A DNA stretch of 64,000 nt from Siphonodentalium dalli (taxonomy: Eukaryota > Mollusca > Scaphopoda > Gadilida > Siphonodentaliidae), in assembly GCA_032622095.1 (NCBI GenBank), contig CP136069.1, forward strand, positions 129,439,123-129,503,122, given 5' to 3'. Shown here in pieces: positions 32,484 through 44,722 of this stretch. Both the position numbers and the translations under genes were made by a program. Every line of letters starts with the position of its first letter. Position 1 is the first letter of the stretch. The notes below the pieces were generated by a model. The model had not been told where the DNA came from. It saw only the letters and a list, made by a program, of their open reading frames with translations, and made no database searches.

Positions 32484-34789
32484 CACTCTCCATGTATAAT
32501 GCACGGACCTCGTATACTGTTCCATCGCGACAATAATTAAGTTGTGATCTCATAGGAAAATACTTTTTTCTATTTTTAACGGGGTAAATGGAGTGATTAA
32601 AAAGTGTATGATAGATATGTGGCCTGTTTTTTATACCAATTTTCATTCACCAAAGCCAGCTGGTTTTTGGGCACACATGTAGATAAATTACATATGTATC
32701 GACATATAATTATGGTGTTAACTACATCCACGAGCATTTCGTCACAATTATTGTGCATTCCAAATCAATTTTTGCCGATTTGTGGACGTCAATTTAATCA
32801 ATTGACGTATATTTGTATACCTCATATCCCTCATTGTCTAATTTTTCCTTGACCATGGTGGATAATAATTAATTATTGTTCTGCAATTATATTCCACATA
32901 TATATAATGGCTGCATTGGTTCGGTGACAACTGCTGTTTTCACGTGATGCCTTGTGCCTAAAGGAAAAAGGGGAAATGCGTTTTCCAGCACAGGGTCGCA
33001 GGGTCGCATCTAACCTCAAACATTGCACCCATTCAGCAGAATGGGCGCCAAGTAACTATTTCAATGTGTCAACAAAAGTCCTAGTTACAATAAAACTCAG
33101 TCGTAACACAGAACAGGGGCGTGTAACACAAGACAAACGGGACAGAGCTGCTGCTCTCGTTCCCAATCTCCTGCATCTAAGTATAGTGACAGCCTTCCTT
33201 AAATATAGGCTTCCATCAAATGTAGGATTGATACTGAAATGATCACTCAAGCTCACAAGCATCTTGTCTCTTCTGACCTGCTGTTCAGAAGAGAATACTC
33301 ATGCTATTGTTAAAGGCACATCTGCATTGCAGAGAGTTTCATATATTGCCAGAACAGAAATATATAGCAACAGAAAGTAATGTTTACAAAATTTGAGATA
33401 AACCATAATGAACATCTGAACTTGCTGTTAATCCGAGAGTGCCTAATTTAAATATAGTTACAACAGTATGCCTTATCCTAACCTCCATTCTGTTCTGCTG
33501 AATAGACAATAAAGAGCGTTTAATCACATGACCATAATGAAAACGATTACGGACCAAGGCTCGAATATTACCATGGAGTTTCTGTTTATATCTTATGTTT
33601 CTATTTACCTTTCTGGTGTCGTGTCTAGTGGATTGGCGTTCGGTAGAAATTAAATAGGGATTTACTAATTTCTGTGTTTCTTCCAATTCACCACTAACAT
33701 TGCCTTCATTTGTATGTGTATCATTATAAGTGCACGGGAGTCGGCACTCGTTGCTGAAGATAACATTATCACCCAGCAGTATAGGGCCAACTAACACTAT
33801 CACCCATTGGTCCCGATTAGATATGAGTAGGGGGTTGTTTATGTTGTAAAGTCTGCACCCTCTTTTTAGTAGCATATGTAGGCACCCGCCAATCCACAAG
33901 TTGTTGTATTCCTACTTTCCGGTAACAATACATTGTTTGGGAATGTATATATATTTGAAACACATTCCATGATTTCCACTCACAAAATGGTTTCCAATCG
34001 TATTGTCATCATCCAATTGTGAGAACTCAAGAATCGTTAACAGTAACATTTAATGAAGAACAATAACTCTAAAATAAAACAAAATATCAAAACATCGCAA
34101 GCATAAGCTGTATAATAGACCATCTCAGAGATGGGCCTACCCAAGGGGAAGTTTATGAGAGTTTGCTAACTCTCATCAATGGTCCACGATAATGTTTGAA
34201 TAATCGCATAAATATTGAAGATGGTTAGACTGCAGCTGCAGTCTGAATATATGGGGTTCAATTGAATATATGATGCGGATCGGGGAAATATATCAAATTA
34301 AACTTAGCAAGAAATAAGTCAAATGACATACGTTAGAGCTTATCTCATACAGAGCCATTAGTTGATTTGACAATTTCCCGATGAAGAGGACTGCTGTCTT
34401 TTTGACGCAAAACACACCCACATGAGAGAAATCTCAGCACACGAAAACTATGCCAGATTCAAAATATCTCGTGACAATTACTCGTACCTTTTATTACTAT
34501 CAGCTGATGGTAATAAAATTACCTGATCCTACGATTGAATTTCAAAATTCTGTAGTTCAAAATTCATTTAGCTAGAATTTGTTAAGGGTTTAACACAAGC
34601 AAGTAACCCTGTTTTGGCTCGTGGGTTCGTAACATGGGTTTTTGGAACCCATCAGAGCGGTGTTCATTGAGAGGTCTCAGAGAGGTGGTAACCATGTCTC
34701 TTAGAACTATGCTGCCTCATTTTGGGCCAAGAGGTATTTGTATATCCACCTTCCCTGAATTTTAGAGTAGGTTGGTCGTTCTTTTTATT
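32484..34789 (+). other. Non-coding 3' interior of the LTR element
   Basis: About 2.3 kb where pol would normally lie. I find no RT (YxDD), RNase H or integrase motifs on either strand. The longest frame is 171 codons on the minus strand (33384-33899) and matches nothing I know. One short plus phrase, TDQGSN (~33550), resembles an integrase motif but has no supporting context. Confidence 0.55.
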
Positions 34790-34803
34790 AAAATGGGGAA
34801 GAG
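34790..34803 (+). promoter_or_regulatory. Polypurine tract
   Basis: AAAATGGGGAAGAG immediately precedes the 3' LTR, as required for plus-strand priming. Confidence 0.75.
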
Positions 34804-35118
34804 TGTTGTATTTATGGGTTTTAATAGTTAGGCCTGGTAGAGTAAAACCTGTATCAAATAGATGCTTCTCGGCAAACGGCTCCAATATAGCGATATTGGA
34901 GCGAAGATACGGGAGAATCCGGAGACCACCGAGGATGCCCGAAGATAGCCGGAAGTTCACGAGATGACGAGGCTGACGGAAACCCATCACTTGAATCCAA
35001 ACCAACCTATTGACAACATCGTGTATTTCTATTGCTGTATTATTAAAAGGTATTATTTCACACTTGCACTTCATGTATACTTATTCACAATGCTGCACAA
35101 TACCCCATAATTATAACA
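34804..35118 (+). repeat. 3' LTR (315 bp)
   Basis: Identical to the 5' LTR by line-by-line comparison. Followed by the second GCAT of the target duplication and then LINE coding sequence. Confidence 0.92.
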
Positions 35119-36600
35119 GCATCAATCAATGACTTGATAGGATGGATGCCAAGCATCCCCAAAACGATATCAGTGCGAGCACGTACAGGAAGTCCCTGCA
35201 TATGCTTGAGGCAGAAGCGATGAATTTTCTCAAGAGTTGACCAATGGGTTTCTGATAGACCAGACAAGAGTTCAGATCCGTATAAACCCTTTGGAATAAT
35301 TATGGATCTGTAAAGAGTTTCGCAGCTTTGAGGAGTGGTTCCACCTGCATGCATGCCAGCGTTGCTCAGCATGAAGTAGGTGGATCTTATTTTGTTGACA
35401 ATACAGTCGATAAACCCACGAGCGAAGTCGTTTCTATGCAACGTTATGCCAAGATGGGTTATGTGATCAGTTTCGTCAACATACCCGTCACCAAGTTTCC
35501 ATCTCCTTGGATGCACAGGTAGTTTTTTTTTTAACTTTTTCATTGAATACAATGGTTTTACATTTCTGTGCGTTGTATGTAAACCGCCACAATCGGCTGT
35601 ACAGCGTGCAAATATCACAAAGACGTTGTAGGCCCACATTTGTGAGCGAAAAAAGCGTCATATCATCAGCTTGAGTTGGCGACGCGCAGTTTGTGGAGAC
35701 AATCCGAAGGCCATAGTTCAGATAACAGATCATCTATATACAACATGTATAGAAGGGGGGATAAAATTCCCCCTTGTCGCGTGCCTTGTAGTATTTTGAT
35801 TTCCCTTGACAATGATTTACCATATGTGATGAAGCACGTAAAGCCCGACAACAACTCCCGTAGTATGAACCATATATGTCCACGAAACCCGCGATTGTAA
35901 AGTTTGAACAATAAGCCGTCTAACCACACAGTATCAAAGGCTTTACGGACGTCTAGGAAACAAGCATAAAGCTTACTATTCTGCTCTGACGTGTAATTTA
36001 TGCATTCGCTAACTACATATGATGACATCAAGCAACTTATTTCTTTCTGGAACCCGTTCTGAAGGGGGTGAACTGTAACGAGATATGGTGTATTAATTTC
36101 GAAGCGATTGAGCAGAAGCTTATAGAATATGGGTAATAGTGTAATTGCTATGTAGCTATCGAACTTGTTCTTTGGTTTGTCTCCACCCTTATACAAGGAT
36201 ATCATTAATCCTGTCTTTGCCATTTTTGGAACATGTGTTAGTTTCAACATCATAGACAGCATGTATGCGGTGCAGTTAAGCAATATATCGCCACCATACT
36301 CTGATATTATCGAGCACGCACTTATCTCATGCAGTAGCCCACTTATGCATTCCCACAGAAACGAAATGTGGTACCAGATGATTGATCGTTTCGGCATACC
36401 GTTATTCGTATGGGCCACGAGTCTCGGCAACAGCGACCTCTTATTGCTTCATCTCACACATCTTCCACGTGATATATTCACATTTCTTCAGCAAGTTGAG
36501 AACACCTCAGAGTTTACGAGATTCATTGTTCTTCACACAAACTTAATTTGGAGGCGCTATGTCGAACTCTCAGCCACTATGCATGACGGTTTGTGTTAAA
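35119..36600 (-). mobile_element. LINE RT fragment, right of the LTR element
   Basis: Minus-strand RT of the same general family as at 22.8-25 kb. Motifs in order: YIAITLLPIFYKLL, LQNGFQKEISCLMSSYVVSE, ACFLDVRKAFDTVW (36430-35900), ILQGTRQGGILSPLLYML, then after a frameshift PTQADDMTLFS (~35670), then in a third frame WKLGDGYVDETDHITHLGI to GIHPIKSLIDA (35119). The frame resumes at 27963 beyond the LTR element. At least two frameshifts precede the LTR insertion site, so the LINE was probably dead already. The 5' limit near 36600 is approximate; endonuclease is absent. Confidence 0.82.
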
Positions 36601-36750
36601 CAACCTTTGATCTTTGATCCTTACGGGTGTTCACCCTAAGTCGCATTTAAATGTACCACCTTCTGTCCTGTCCATAAAATCCGAAGACGCGACAAAATAA
36701 ATAAACATGAATAAATTAATATATATATATATGCATATGTATGTGTATAT

Positions 36751-36751
36751 G

Positions 36752-36794
<43 letters not shown>

Positions 36795-36832
36795 GTGTGT
36801 GGGTGTGTGTGTATGTGTGTGTGTGAGGGTGT
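36751..36832 (+). repeat. (GT)n microsatellite
   Basis: GTGTGTGT tract with GAGGGTGT interruptions. It follows an (AT)n tract at 36718-36732. Confidence 0.95.
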
Positions 36833-36879
36833 ATACGTGCGTGTATATGTTTTCTTGTGTTAGCGTTTGCACTGTCACA

Positions 36880-39760
36880 ACATCATTCTACATATAATCT
36901 ATTCCACTTAATGGGTGCATACGTTTACAGGGGAGCTATTGTCGAGCAAGGGCATTGCGTTTGCTGACTCTTTGGGGAGAGAGATTCTCCTATGCGAATC
37001 CAACTCCAACTAGAGCTCCTTTTGTAATTGTATGCACCTGCTTATGGAGTGCTGCTGTGACAGTGCATCCTAACGTATGTATGTACGGTTGTGTGTGTCT
37101 GCGTAATGTGTTAGATTGTATATGCGTACGGGTGTGGTCGAGAGGGTGTGTGTCGTCTGCTGATGTGATATGTAAGCTCGTGTTCATGTACATACAATTA
37201 GAATGCTATTCTTTTCCTCGGTAGTTTGTTCTCTTGTCTGTCTTTTCATCACTTCTTGATTGCTAACTGTATTTATGTTACATTCATTTTTGTTAAATCT
37301 TCAATACTGGAGGCAATAAATATATATATAAAGCGAACAAAGGCGACTGAATAACAACACAAAACAATAGGTCATATTTTTATTTTTTATTTTAAGCACT
37401 TGGGTCTTTGTCTCTGAATCGTCTGTTTCTTTTTGAGATGGCCGCCACAATTCATCTATATACGGACATGTCTGGGGAAAAAACTAGTTTGATGGATGGA
37501 CAGATGTATGAAGGACTAGATTCATGTAATACATGCAGTTAGTGTTTATACCCACCATTCCTATGGGACATTGGGGTATAATCATTTTTGTTATAGTCAA
37601 TGTTATTTGAAACTAGTAAAAGCTGATTACTACATTTACACACAGACAACTGACTTTATGAACCATGGGGCCTCAAGCGATCTGCCCCTTCACATGAATA
37701 TTTAGAGCACAATTAAAGATGCTCTATCTCTTCCAAGGATCACTTCAAAGTTCAAACTAACTCAATGAAACTCATTTTCAATTACTATTTGAATTATTAT
37801 TATCAAAGGCTGCCAAAGCCACAAGATAATAATTTGTTACCACAATTTCATAAGTGTAATGAATATAGATTACTAACCAGACATCTTGTAATGTTCTAAA
37901 AAAAACAATAACCACTTTTCTGTCCTTCCTCTTTATTAATTAGATAATCAAATTAATTATTAGCAACAAAAATAGCTCCTGATTCAAACATATTAATATT
38001 ATTTCACGTTTCACCCATATCTGTACAGAAAGTTCAGGGACGAGATAAAGCACCTTTAAATGGTATCAACGCTTGGGGATGGAAGCGATCCATCACGTGG
38101 TTCAGCCAGGCTCTGCTTAATATGTTAACACTTAAAAGTCATGAATTCAACAAATGTTTTTTTCTTCATTTTAATACATCTGCTGTTCTCAGATATTTCA
38201 ACTAAATTTCAATTTATGGTATATGCACAAACTTAGACTGGCAATGTATTAGAATTTTTGTAGCCTAACTACAGTACACATTTTAGTAGCTATATGGTCT
38301 CACTAATTCACAGTGAACTCAGTATGATACTACATGCTATTAAATATGGAAGCATGTATGCAGTACTGAGTTCACTGTGAATTACTATATCATTTACCAC
38401 CTATAATACAATTATATCAATAATTTACCACGTTTAACAATGTGGTAACTGCATCTTTAAAGATATCCCTTCCTATCAAATTGGAACCAACGGCTAAATT
38501 TAGTAATGCCTCAGGATGGGTTATCACAATGTCAAAATCCCCCTTTTCTACATCAGCCAGAGAAACAGATACACGCTTTGGGCCGGTGTGGTCCAGGGGT
38601 GGACTGAATGAGTATGGAACAATTTGTTATAAACCGTGTAACATGGCATCAACTAATAAATTTGGATGGATATCGAATCGAGTAATCTATTGTTTTTCAC
38701 ATAACTTTATAATTATCGAAGAAACATGCAAACCACATTACATAGTACACAAACAAGACAGTCACATTAGTCCAATAGTAGTTGTACTTAGGTTTATAAC
38801 TGTAATTGTCAGAACTATAAAACAGCCATCACAATCTCTAAAATTAATGTAGTAGTCATATTAGTACACATTTGTATAATTGTAATCAGTATACCGGGTA
38901 GTTATTTCGTTTAAATTTCAATTTAATGAAAATAAGTATGATACAAATCATGCATACGATAAGTTGAGTGCCATGTTAGATTGGTTATAACACATTCTTG
39001 CCCTACATGTAGCTGCACATCTGTCCAATACTAGTACATTTAATTAGTGCATGTTCGCATTACAAGAAATAATATTATCGTGCATCGTTCCAAGTATATC
39101 GCACCAGAGACAGACAATGATGCATACAATTGGCAAACAATGTAAGTTTTAACATATATGGACTCATTGCAATGCACTAACTCAGTAACCTTATAGTTTG
39201 TACTATACAGAGTAAAAATTTGAGAAAACAGAGAATTGATTAAAGACACGGTTGGCCTTGGCGGTGGGTATCCTGTGAAAATATCTCCACCCGTCAAAAA
39301 CCGCCACAAACAGAAAGAACATCAAAATGTAGATAGACTTTGTCCGTATACAAATAAGAAATATTGCATAAACAGTATATTATGGTCATATGTTTGACCA
39401 TTGTTATGTAAACAGAAGCGTAAAACTTTTCTGGTGTTTGTTTATATTATGACGGTAAACATAAAGAGCGTTCTTTGTTGGTGAATACCTTATATGGAAC
39501 TAATAAAGAGCGTTTATGCCATTTGTGTGTGATTAGCCAGTAGCATTGTGCGGTCTTCTGTAACACAATCAGGCTTAAGCTTGCTTAGGTAAAATATAGT
39601 AGGTCTTTATGATAACATGCTGTTTACGCGATGGTCATGATATATATATACATGTATGAACGGAACTGTATGCGTTTTACTGTTTTTCTGTTTACGGTGT
39701 TTGGAACAAATATGAATATTTTCGACAATTAAGGCCGCACGTGCCTTTAACATATAGCCT
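36880..39760. other. Intergenic; one short inverted repeat
   Basis: No exon-like frame recognised. At 38304-38388 AATTCACAGTGAACTCAGTA recurs inverted as a ~23-bp-arm hairpin with ~40-nt loop. AATAAAGAGCGTTT occurs twice near 39460-39510 and once inside the LTR element (~33510). Confidence 0.5.
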
Positions 39761-39769
39761 ATTATAGGT

Positions 39770-39890
39770 GGACTGGACAGTTTTGGACCGTTCCAGGTAT
39801 ATGTACCGGACCGGAATGGGCTGGACCGGACTGGACCGCATTGGCAGTGGACTGGACCACACAAGGTGGTCTGGTCCAGTCCGTATCACT
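39770..39890. repeat. CTGGACCGGA-type short repeats
   Basis: Several overlapping direct and inverted copies of GGACTGGACC-like words in ~110 bp (e.g. CTGGACCGGACTGGACCG), partly self-complementary. Confidence 0.7.
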
Positions 39891-40053
39891 AGTCTACATC
39901 TACAGTATACCCCATGCCCTCAATGAACTGATGATTATTAGGGGGAGCATGAATAAAAGATAATTACATGGGTAAAAGATTTTTAAAGTTTTTTTTATTA
40001 TTAAAATCAAGAGCATTTGAATTATATGTACCATTATTTTGGCGCTATGGTGA

Positions 40054-40365
40054 TCAGGATTGTGGTGGTTTTGTGGAGGAGCCCTGCTTGCTCTTACCGG
40101 GTTCATAGAAGTGACTGTGGAGGGCATCCTTAAACAATGATGCATCCTGTGACTCCTGAATATAGGCAGTGTCGGTTGGGATTTTGTTCCAGAGAGAAAT
40201 TGTTCGAGGATCGAAGGAATTGCTGAGGTATTTCGGTCGATAGAAGGGGCGGGGAATTTTGTGGTCTCGTGTGGGTGTTAGTGGAGCAGAGTCAGTGATG
40301 TTTACATGATTATATCTGATTTTATGGAAGAGGATAACAGAGCAGAAAGTCCATTGTACAAACAA
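40054..40365 (-). pseudogene. LINE ORF2 C-terminal remnant
   Basis: The 103-codon minus frame has the tail typical of many metazoan LINE proteins: YLSNSFDPRTISLWNKIP followed by ASLFKDALHSHF. No RT core is adjacent, so it is a short relic. The phrase (fR/tI-WN-lP, then sFK..L) is known from CR1/Jockey-type ORF2 ends. Confidence 0.7.
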
Positions 40366-41519
40366 TACACTAACAATTCAACGGCATAGCAACGATAACC
40401 CATGGAGTTTTCATATTTAGTTTTCATATTTAGTTTCCATATTTAGTTTCTACATTTATTTTCAAAACAATTCATTTTCAAAATAATTCTTTCCACAAGT
40501 TAGTCTAAAAATGTTCATAACAGTGATACCGACTTTTCTTTCACATACAAGCTCTTTATTTCTATCGCTTCACCTATCTCTGTCTCGCATTCCTTGTGAA
40601 TACACCCCTCTCATTATTATCCACATATAAGCTTATTTATCATTTCAACACTTATTGTAAACTCGTCTGTACATCATAATAATATTAATATACCATCACT
40701 TCTTAAACCTATTGTTTCTCTAACTCGGCCACTTGCCATTCGCTCGATCTTTCTTGATTTCTACAATTTTTCTACTTGTCTGAGGAGATAGCTCAACAAA
40801 AGCACATATCTGCTTGCTGCTAAATCCTCTTCCCCTTTTCTATTCTACTGATGTTTCCATCATCTAAATGTTGTTCATCATAAATGTAATATTGGGGCAA
40901 ATAAATATTGTTTAAATCAAAGTCCATTGTAACTGTCAGTTGTGGTTGGTGTCTAATAGGCATGCTTTAATATCTAAGTTTAAAGTTGAAATCTTCGTTA
41001 TTTGATCTTGGTGGTCCATATTCAGTGGACTGACAATCAATACTGTTGATTTCCGTGCATTTAAAAAAAAAAATTTAATAAAATTTGAGCCAAAAAATAT
41101 GACACACTTCCCATACTCAACTGGCAGATTGACGATTACCTCATTTCCTTTAAAAATATATAGTGAATCAAGTTGCCCCTTCTTTAAATCGTATTTAAAA
41201 TTAATCTGCTCCTTGGCAAGAATGCAAGATGTTTTAAAATCCATAATTAATAAATCGTGTTTTCAAACATGTGCCTTTGTTTACTTCCGGGGAAAGGTCA
41301 GCGCAGGATTTTTTCAGCGGACTATTTTGCGATACAATATCGAACAAATTCCGACTAATTTGATCTCACCCGGCAAATATCCAATTGCAGATGAACATTA
41401 TTTTTTGTCAGAATAGTGTATAATGAATTGTGACAAACACAAGTCTCAAACCAAAAAATGTGATGATTCCTCTCATAATTTACGTGGCGCCAGCATGAGC
41501 GTAGATGGCGCTGTGTACA
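40366..41519. other. No recognised feature
   Basis: AT-rich. Frames at 40936-41416 overlap on opposite strands and lack known motifs. Confidence 0.4.
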
Positions 41520-41615
41520 GCTTGTATAGATACCGTTCATCGGCCGCTTCAGCGTGCATCAAATCTGAATGTCGCACGGTACAATTTTATCGGCGCAGAA
41601 CGGAGTAGCGAAACG
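41520..41615 (+). repeat. Copy of the 16128-16200 repeat module
   Basis: GCCGCTTCAGCGTGCATCAA through GTAGCGAAACGAG, about 90 percent like the copy at 16.1 kb. Confidence 0.75.
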
Positions 41616-41796
41616 AGACAACCCGCCCCGCAGGAAATGGTTACGGAGCACTGTTCCGAGTAACGCAATGAACAAACCCAAGATATGTGAACGGTGACAA
41701 CGGCGAAATGAAAGTCTCGATTCGTGTCATGAAAATGACTAAATGATACTTTTTATACAGTTTTTTGGCAAATTCCTTGCTAGATTGAATTACAAT

Positions 41797-41943
41797 GGAG
41801 ATAAACATACACTGTTTCGTTGTACATTCTGGGATTCGAGCATGAAAACAGTTTGTGAACTCGCCGGCAAGCCGGCTCGTTCACAAACTGTTTTCATGCT
41901 CGAATCCCAGAATGTACAACTCAACAGGGTATGTTTATCTCCT
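41797..41943. repeat. Near-perfect foldback, ~70-bp arms
   Basis: GGAGATAAACATAC at the left is inverted at the right. The inner 42-bp arms (41819-41860 and 41879-41920) are exact complements. The centre is a GCCGGC palindrome. The stem would be a long dsRNA if transcribed. No target duplication was recognised. Confidence 0.85.
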
Positions 41944-42090
41944 AAATGGAAAATGTGAACAATGTCAATGAACAATCTTTTGAAAGCCCTCCTGGTGCCA
42001 AACCTGCATACCAAATTTGATCGAGATCCGATAACCCATGATTGAGATATATCAGCCGACAAGATGGACAGACAGACACCTTTAGTCCAG
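41944..42090 (+). repeat. Copy of the 15900-15990 repeat module
   Basis: CTTTTGAAAGCCCTCCTGGT and AAACCTGCATACCAAATTTG, followed by a GGACAGACAGAC tract. It has the same order of modules as at 15.9 kb. Confidence 0.65.
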
Positions 42091-42184
42091 TTTATTTGGG
42101 TGGGGGTATAATTTTCTAGCTCATCCACTGCATGCGATACAGTTTAGATATTACATTAGTGACATAGGTTCCTGGCTCTGAGTC

Positions 42185-42345
42185 ATGGTATATAGAGGAT
42201 CTCGCAATTCTGTACAAAATTTATTAAGACAGTGCAATAAAGTGGATTCGAGCCGAGCTTTAGCGAGGCTCTAATCGAATTGAGTGGACGACGTTAATAA
42301 ATTTTGTATATAACTGCAATGAATTGGAGATCCTTTTTATCACAT
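42185..42345. repeat. Small inverted-repeat element
   Basis: AGGATCTC-CAATTC at the left and GAATTGGAGATCCT at the right, with nested complementary TACAAAATTTATTAA / TTAATAAATTTTGTAT and GGATTCGAGCC / GGCTCTAATCG. Confidence 0.6.
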
Positions 42346-42900
42346 AATCACATTTTAGCAACAACAAAATTTATATCGAAACGGCTGCGGTTATTAAAAT
42401 TAATATTGATTCCCTTGTCACAACCAAGGAGGAAGTAAAGTCACCTTCAAGACCAAATATAGTTCCATTTTAAATGTGTCCTTTCATATTGACAAAATTG
42501 TTTAACCACCCTATCACCCATGTTTATAGTCAACACTAAATAACCAGTGCTTGTCAGGGAGTCATAAATTTGAATGGTACCCTAGGTGTGATACTTCTTT
42601 TCTGTTGGCAGGGTTTGAGCTGCCACTTGCCAAATTTTCCAATGGCAAAAATAATACATATTTGGCAAAACATATTTTCATTTGACAAAAGTTTTGGCAT
42701 GTCACTTTTTTAATTCCTCAATAAAGTTGAAACATATTGGTCAATATATACCATTCCATTCAGGAATTTCTTACAATATAATTATATTAGTGGTGTTTTA
42801 TTAGGTTTAGGAAAAGTTAACACCTCTACCAAGATGCAGTTAATCTTATAGCATTAGTATCGACGGGTGGATGTGTAATGTCAGCATGTGTACCTTGTCT
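42346..42900. other. No recognised feature
   Basis: AT-rich region without coding or repeat signals I can name. Confidence 0.4.
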
Positions 42901-43260
42901 AGATAATGATGAAAAAAAAGAAATTACGGCGATTTTGCGACGACACTGATGGCGATTGACGACGATGACGACGATAATAACGTTGGCGATGTTGATGACG
43001 GGATAATGGTGACGATAGATGTTAACGAAGATGTATAAAGACGGCGACAAAAATACGGATGATGAAGATGATGATGACGATGGTGTTGATGACGATTATG
43101 ATGATGATGATGATGGTGGTGATGATGATGGCGTTGATGCATGATGGTGTTGATGATGATGACGATGATGGTGGTGATGATGATGATGCAGATGAATAAT
43201 GATGATGATGTTGATGACGATGAGGATGTTGACGATGGTGATGATGATGACGATGTAAGT
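42901..43260 (+). repeat. (GAT)n/(GATGAC)n microsatellite block
   Basis: Long imperfect GATGATGAC repeats, densest at 43060-43255. The minus frames are runs of His and Ser and should not be taken as genes. Confidence 0.95.
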
Positions 43261-43812
43261 GACCCCATTGTATATATGTACATATCCATGTTCTGCATTA
43301 ATTTGCAGCGTTAACAATTAAAGCATAATAATAATAATGGATTACTAGTATTTATTGTGGCGGTGTTTACATAGCTATAATCCTCTTTTGATTTGGACTT
43401 CCGATGAAGCAACCCTTCTAAAATTGTATTGTTCAGTTCTTGGTTTATAGCTGTATGATAAACCACAACAGAGAGGCGAGAATAATTAATAACTAATTGC
43501 TTTCCTATCGATATCAAAAGTCGTTAAAACAGCGATTGTTGAAACACAAGACTCAAAGTTGCACAAATTAATACTATATCAGTGATAGCATTTGGCAATT
43601 TCTAAAATAATTTTGGTCCAGTCTGTTGGCACACTAGAAATTAACAAAACAAGAGGGAGAAGTGTTTCATTTCAGGAATATGAAATATCTTATGTCACCT
43701 TGATGGCTAGTACCTAGACAGTCATCCCATCTTATATTTGTAGATACCATGTCATTGTAGATACCATGTCATCTCATGTCATATTTGTAGATATCATGTC
43801 TTCCTGCTGACA

Positions 43813-43934
43813 TCAATGCTGTCTGATTTTGTAGCACACGTTGGTTATTATAAGAATGGTTGAGGCGACAAGCACTAATGATCCAATGAGATAGTAGGAA
43901 TAGTCATATCCATCAGATAAATCACGCAGCAAAC
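43813..43934 (-). CDS. SLC16-like transporter, last coding exon
   Basis: Minus strand. Acceptor ...AAACTTGCAG precedes GTTTGCTGCG at 43934. 122 nt give LLRDLSDGYDYSYYLIGSLV, a hydrophobic helix and the end CYKIRQH with stop TGA at 43815-43813. The 2-nt leftover joins in phase with the single base ending the exon at 47029 (VAG-LLRDL). This is the region of MCT family proteins where the last helix follows a G-x-x-x-D segment; TM12 is assigned by position. A possible poly-A signal on the minus strand (plus TTTATT) lies near 43352, beyond a ~450-nt 3' UTR. Confidence 0.85.
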
Positions 43935-43989
43935 CTGCAAGTTTAGAAAGATAGAAATGGTATGATGAATTGAACAACCACTTTGAATT

Positions 43990-44470
43990 TTATTGCTACT
44001 GACATCAGCTGTGCAAGCTTGCTAATAGTTTGTCTGTCATTTGCAGAATGAGGTCCACAGAGAGTGCATTTAGTGATGCTATCCCGCATAGTGGGCTAGC
44101 ATCACCAAATTTACCCTCTGGGAACCTCATTGTGCTTAGGCCTCAACTGCTATGGGGAGACCCAGGATCCAATGGAAGTTCCTCAGTTGAAATTGGTGAT
44201 GTTCGCCCATTGGGCACCTCGATTATGCATTTTATCTGCTGCAAATTATGGGACATAGAAACTTCCCAGAATGGAAAAAGTAACTAAAAACAAAGTTAAT
44301 TTAAGACTGTATCTTCCCAGAAGATGAGGCCTAAGCAGAATGAAGTCCCCAGAGGGTTAATTTGGTATGCTAGCCTGCTGTGCAGGATAGCATCATTAAA
44401 TTCACCCTCAGGGGGCCTCATTCTGCAAATGACAGACACCCTATTTGCAGGCTTGTAGCAGTGACATTTC
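43990..44470. repeat. Intronic foldback element, ~140-bp arms
   Basis: TGTCTGTCATTTGCAGAATG at 44031 is inverted at 44438. The arms continue through ATGATGCTATCC(C/T)GCA and ACCCTCTGGGGA phrases, and weaker pairing extends to ~43990 and ~44470. It lies in the last SLC16 intron, so nascent RNA could fold. Confidence 0.75.
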
Positions 44471-44722
44471 TTTTTCATTATTTATCATTCCACTCCAGGA
44501 CTGGGAACCAACGTCATACTCAATGAGAGGCCAATCACGATCGGCAGATGTTAACCCATACCTTGGTGATAGTGATTGGCTATTTTCAACTTGGATCGCT
44601 AAAATCCTATTTAAAAAAAAGGGCCACAACTCCATTACCCAAATTTGAATTCTATCTGTATTTTGGGCTGAGAAACTCACATACCAAATTTGGTTTCGAT
44701 CAGATAAATTTGTTTTGAAGAA

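Larger units (their letters stand above)
27964..35118 (+). mobile_element. Non-autonomous (gag-only) LTR retrotransposon, 7155 bp
   Basis: Complete LTR element inserted into a minus-strand LINE. Its 315-bp direct repeats show no difference over their whole length and run from TG (TGTTGTATTTATGGG) to CA (TAATTATAACA). The flanking target duplication is GCAT (27960-27963, 35119-35122). Removing the element and one GCAT rejoins the interrupted LINE frame exactly (ID-A-RKL), which fixes the borders. A TGG-starting primer-binding site follows the 5' LTR and a purine tract precedes the 3' LTR. The interior codes one 1094-codon Gag-like protein and no recognisable protease, RT, RNase H or integrase. 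The 4-bp target duplication and capsid-like segment suggest Ty3/gypsy affinity (inference). Identical LTRs imply recent insertion or conversion. Confidence 0.9.

Noticed and set aside
33540-33640. TDQGSN phrase resembling an integrase motif in the LTR element
   Set aside because: Only a few residues, with no preceding DD-region or zinc motif and stops close by; taken as chance.
33384-33899. 171-codon minus frame inside the LTR element as an accessory gene
   Set aside because: No recognisable domain, antisense to the element, and no start context. Not strong enough to call.
36636-36878. His-Thr repeat frame
   Set aside because: It is the complement of the (GT)n microsatellite.
42924-43298. 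His/Ser-rich frame as a histidine-rich protein
   Set aside because: It is the complement of a (GAT)n/(GATGAC)n microsatellite.
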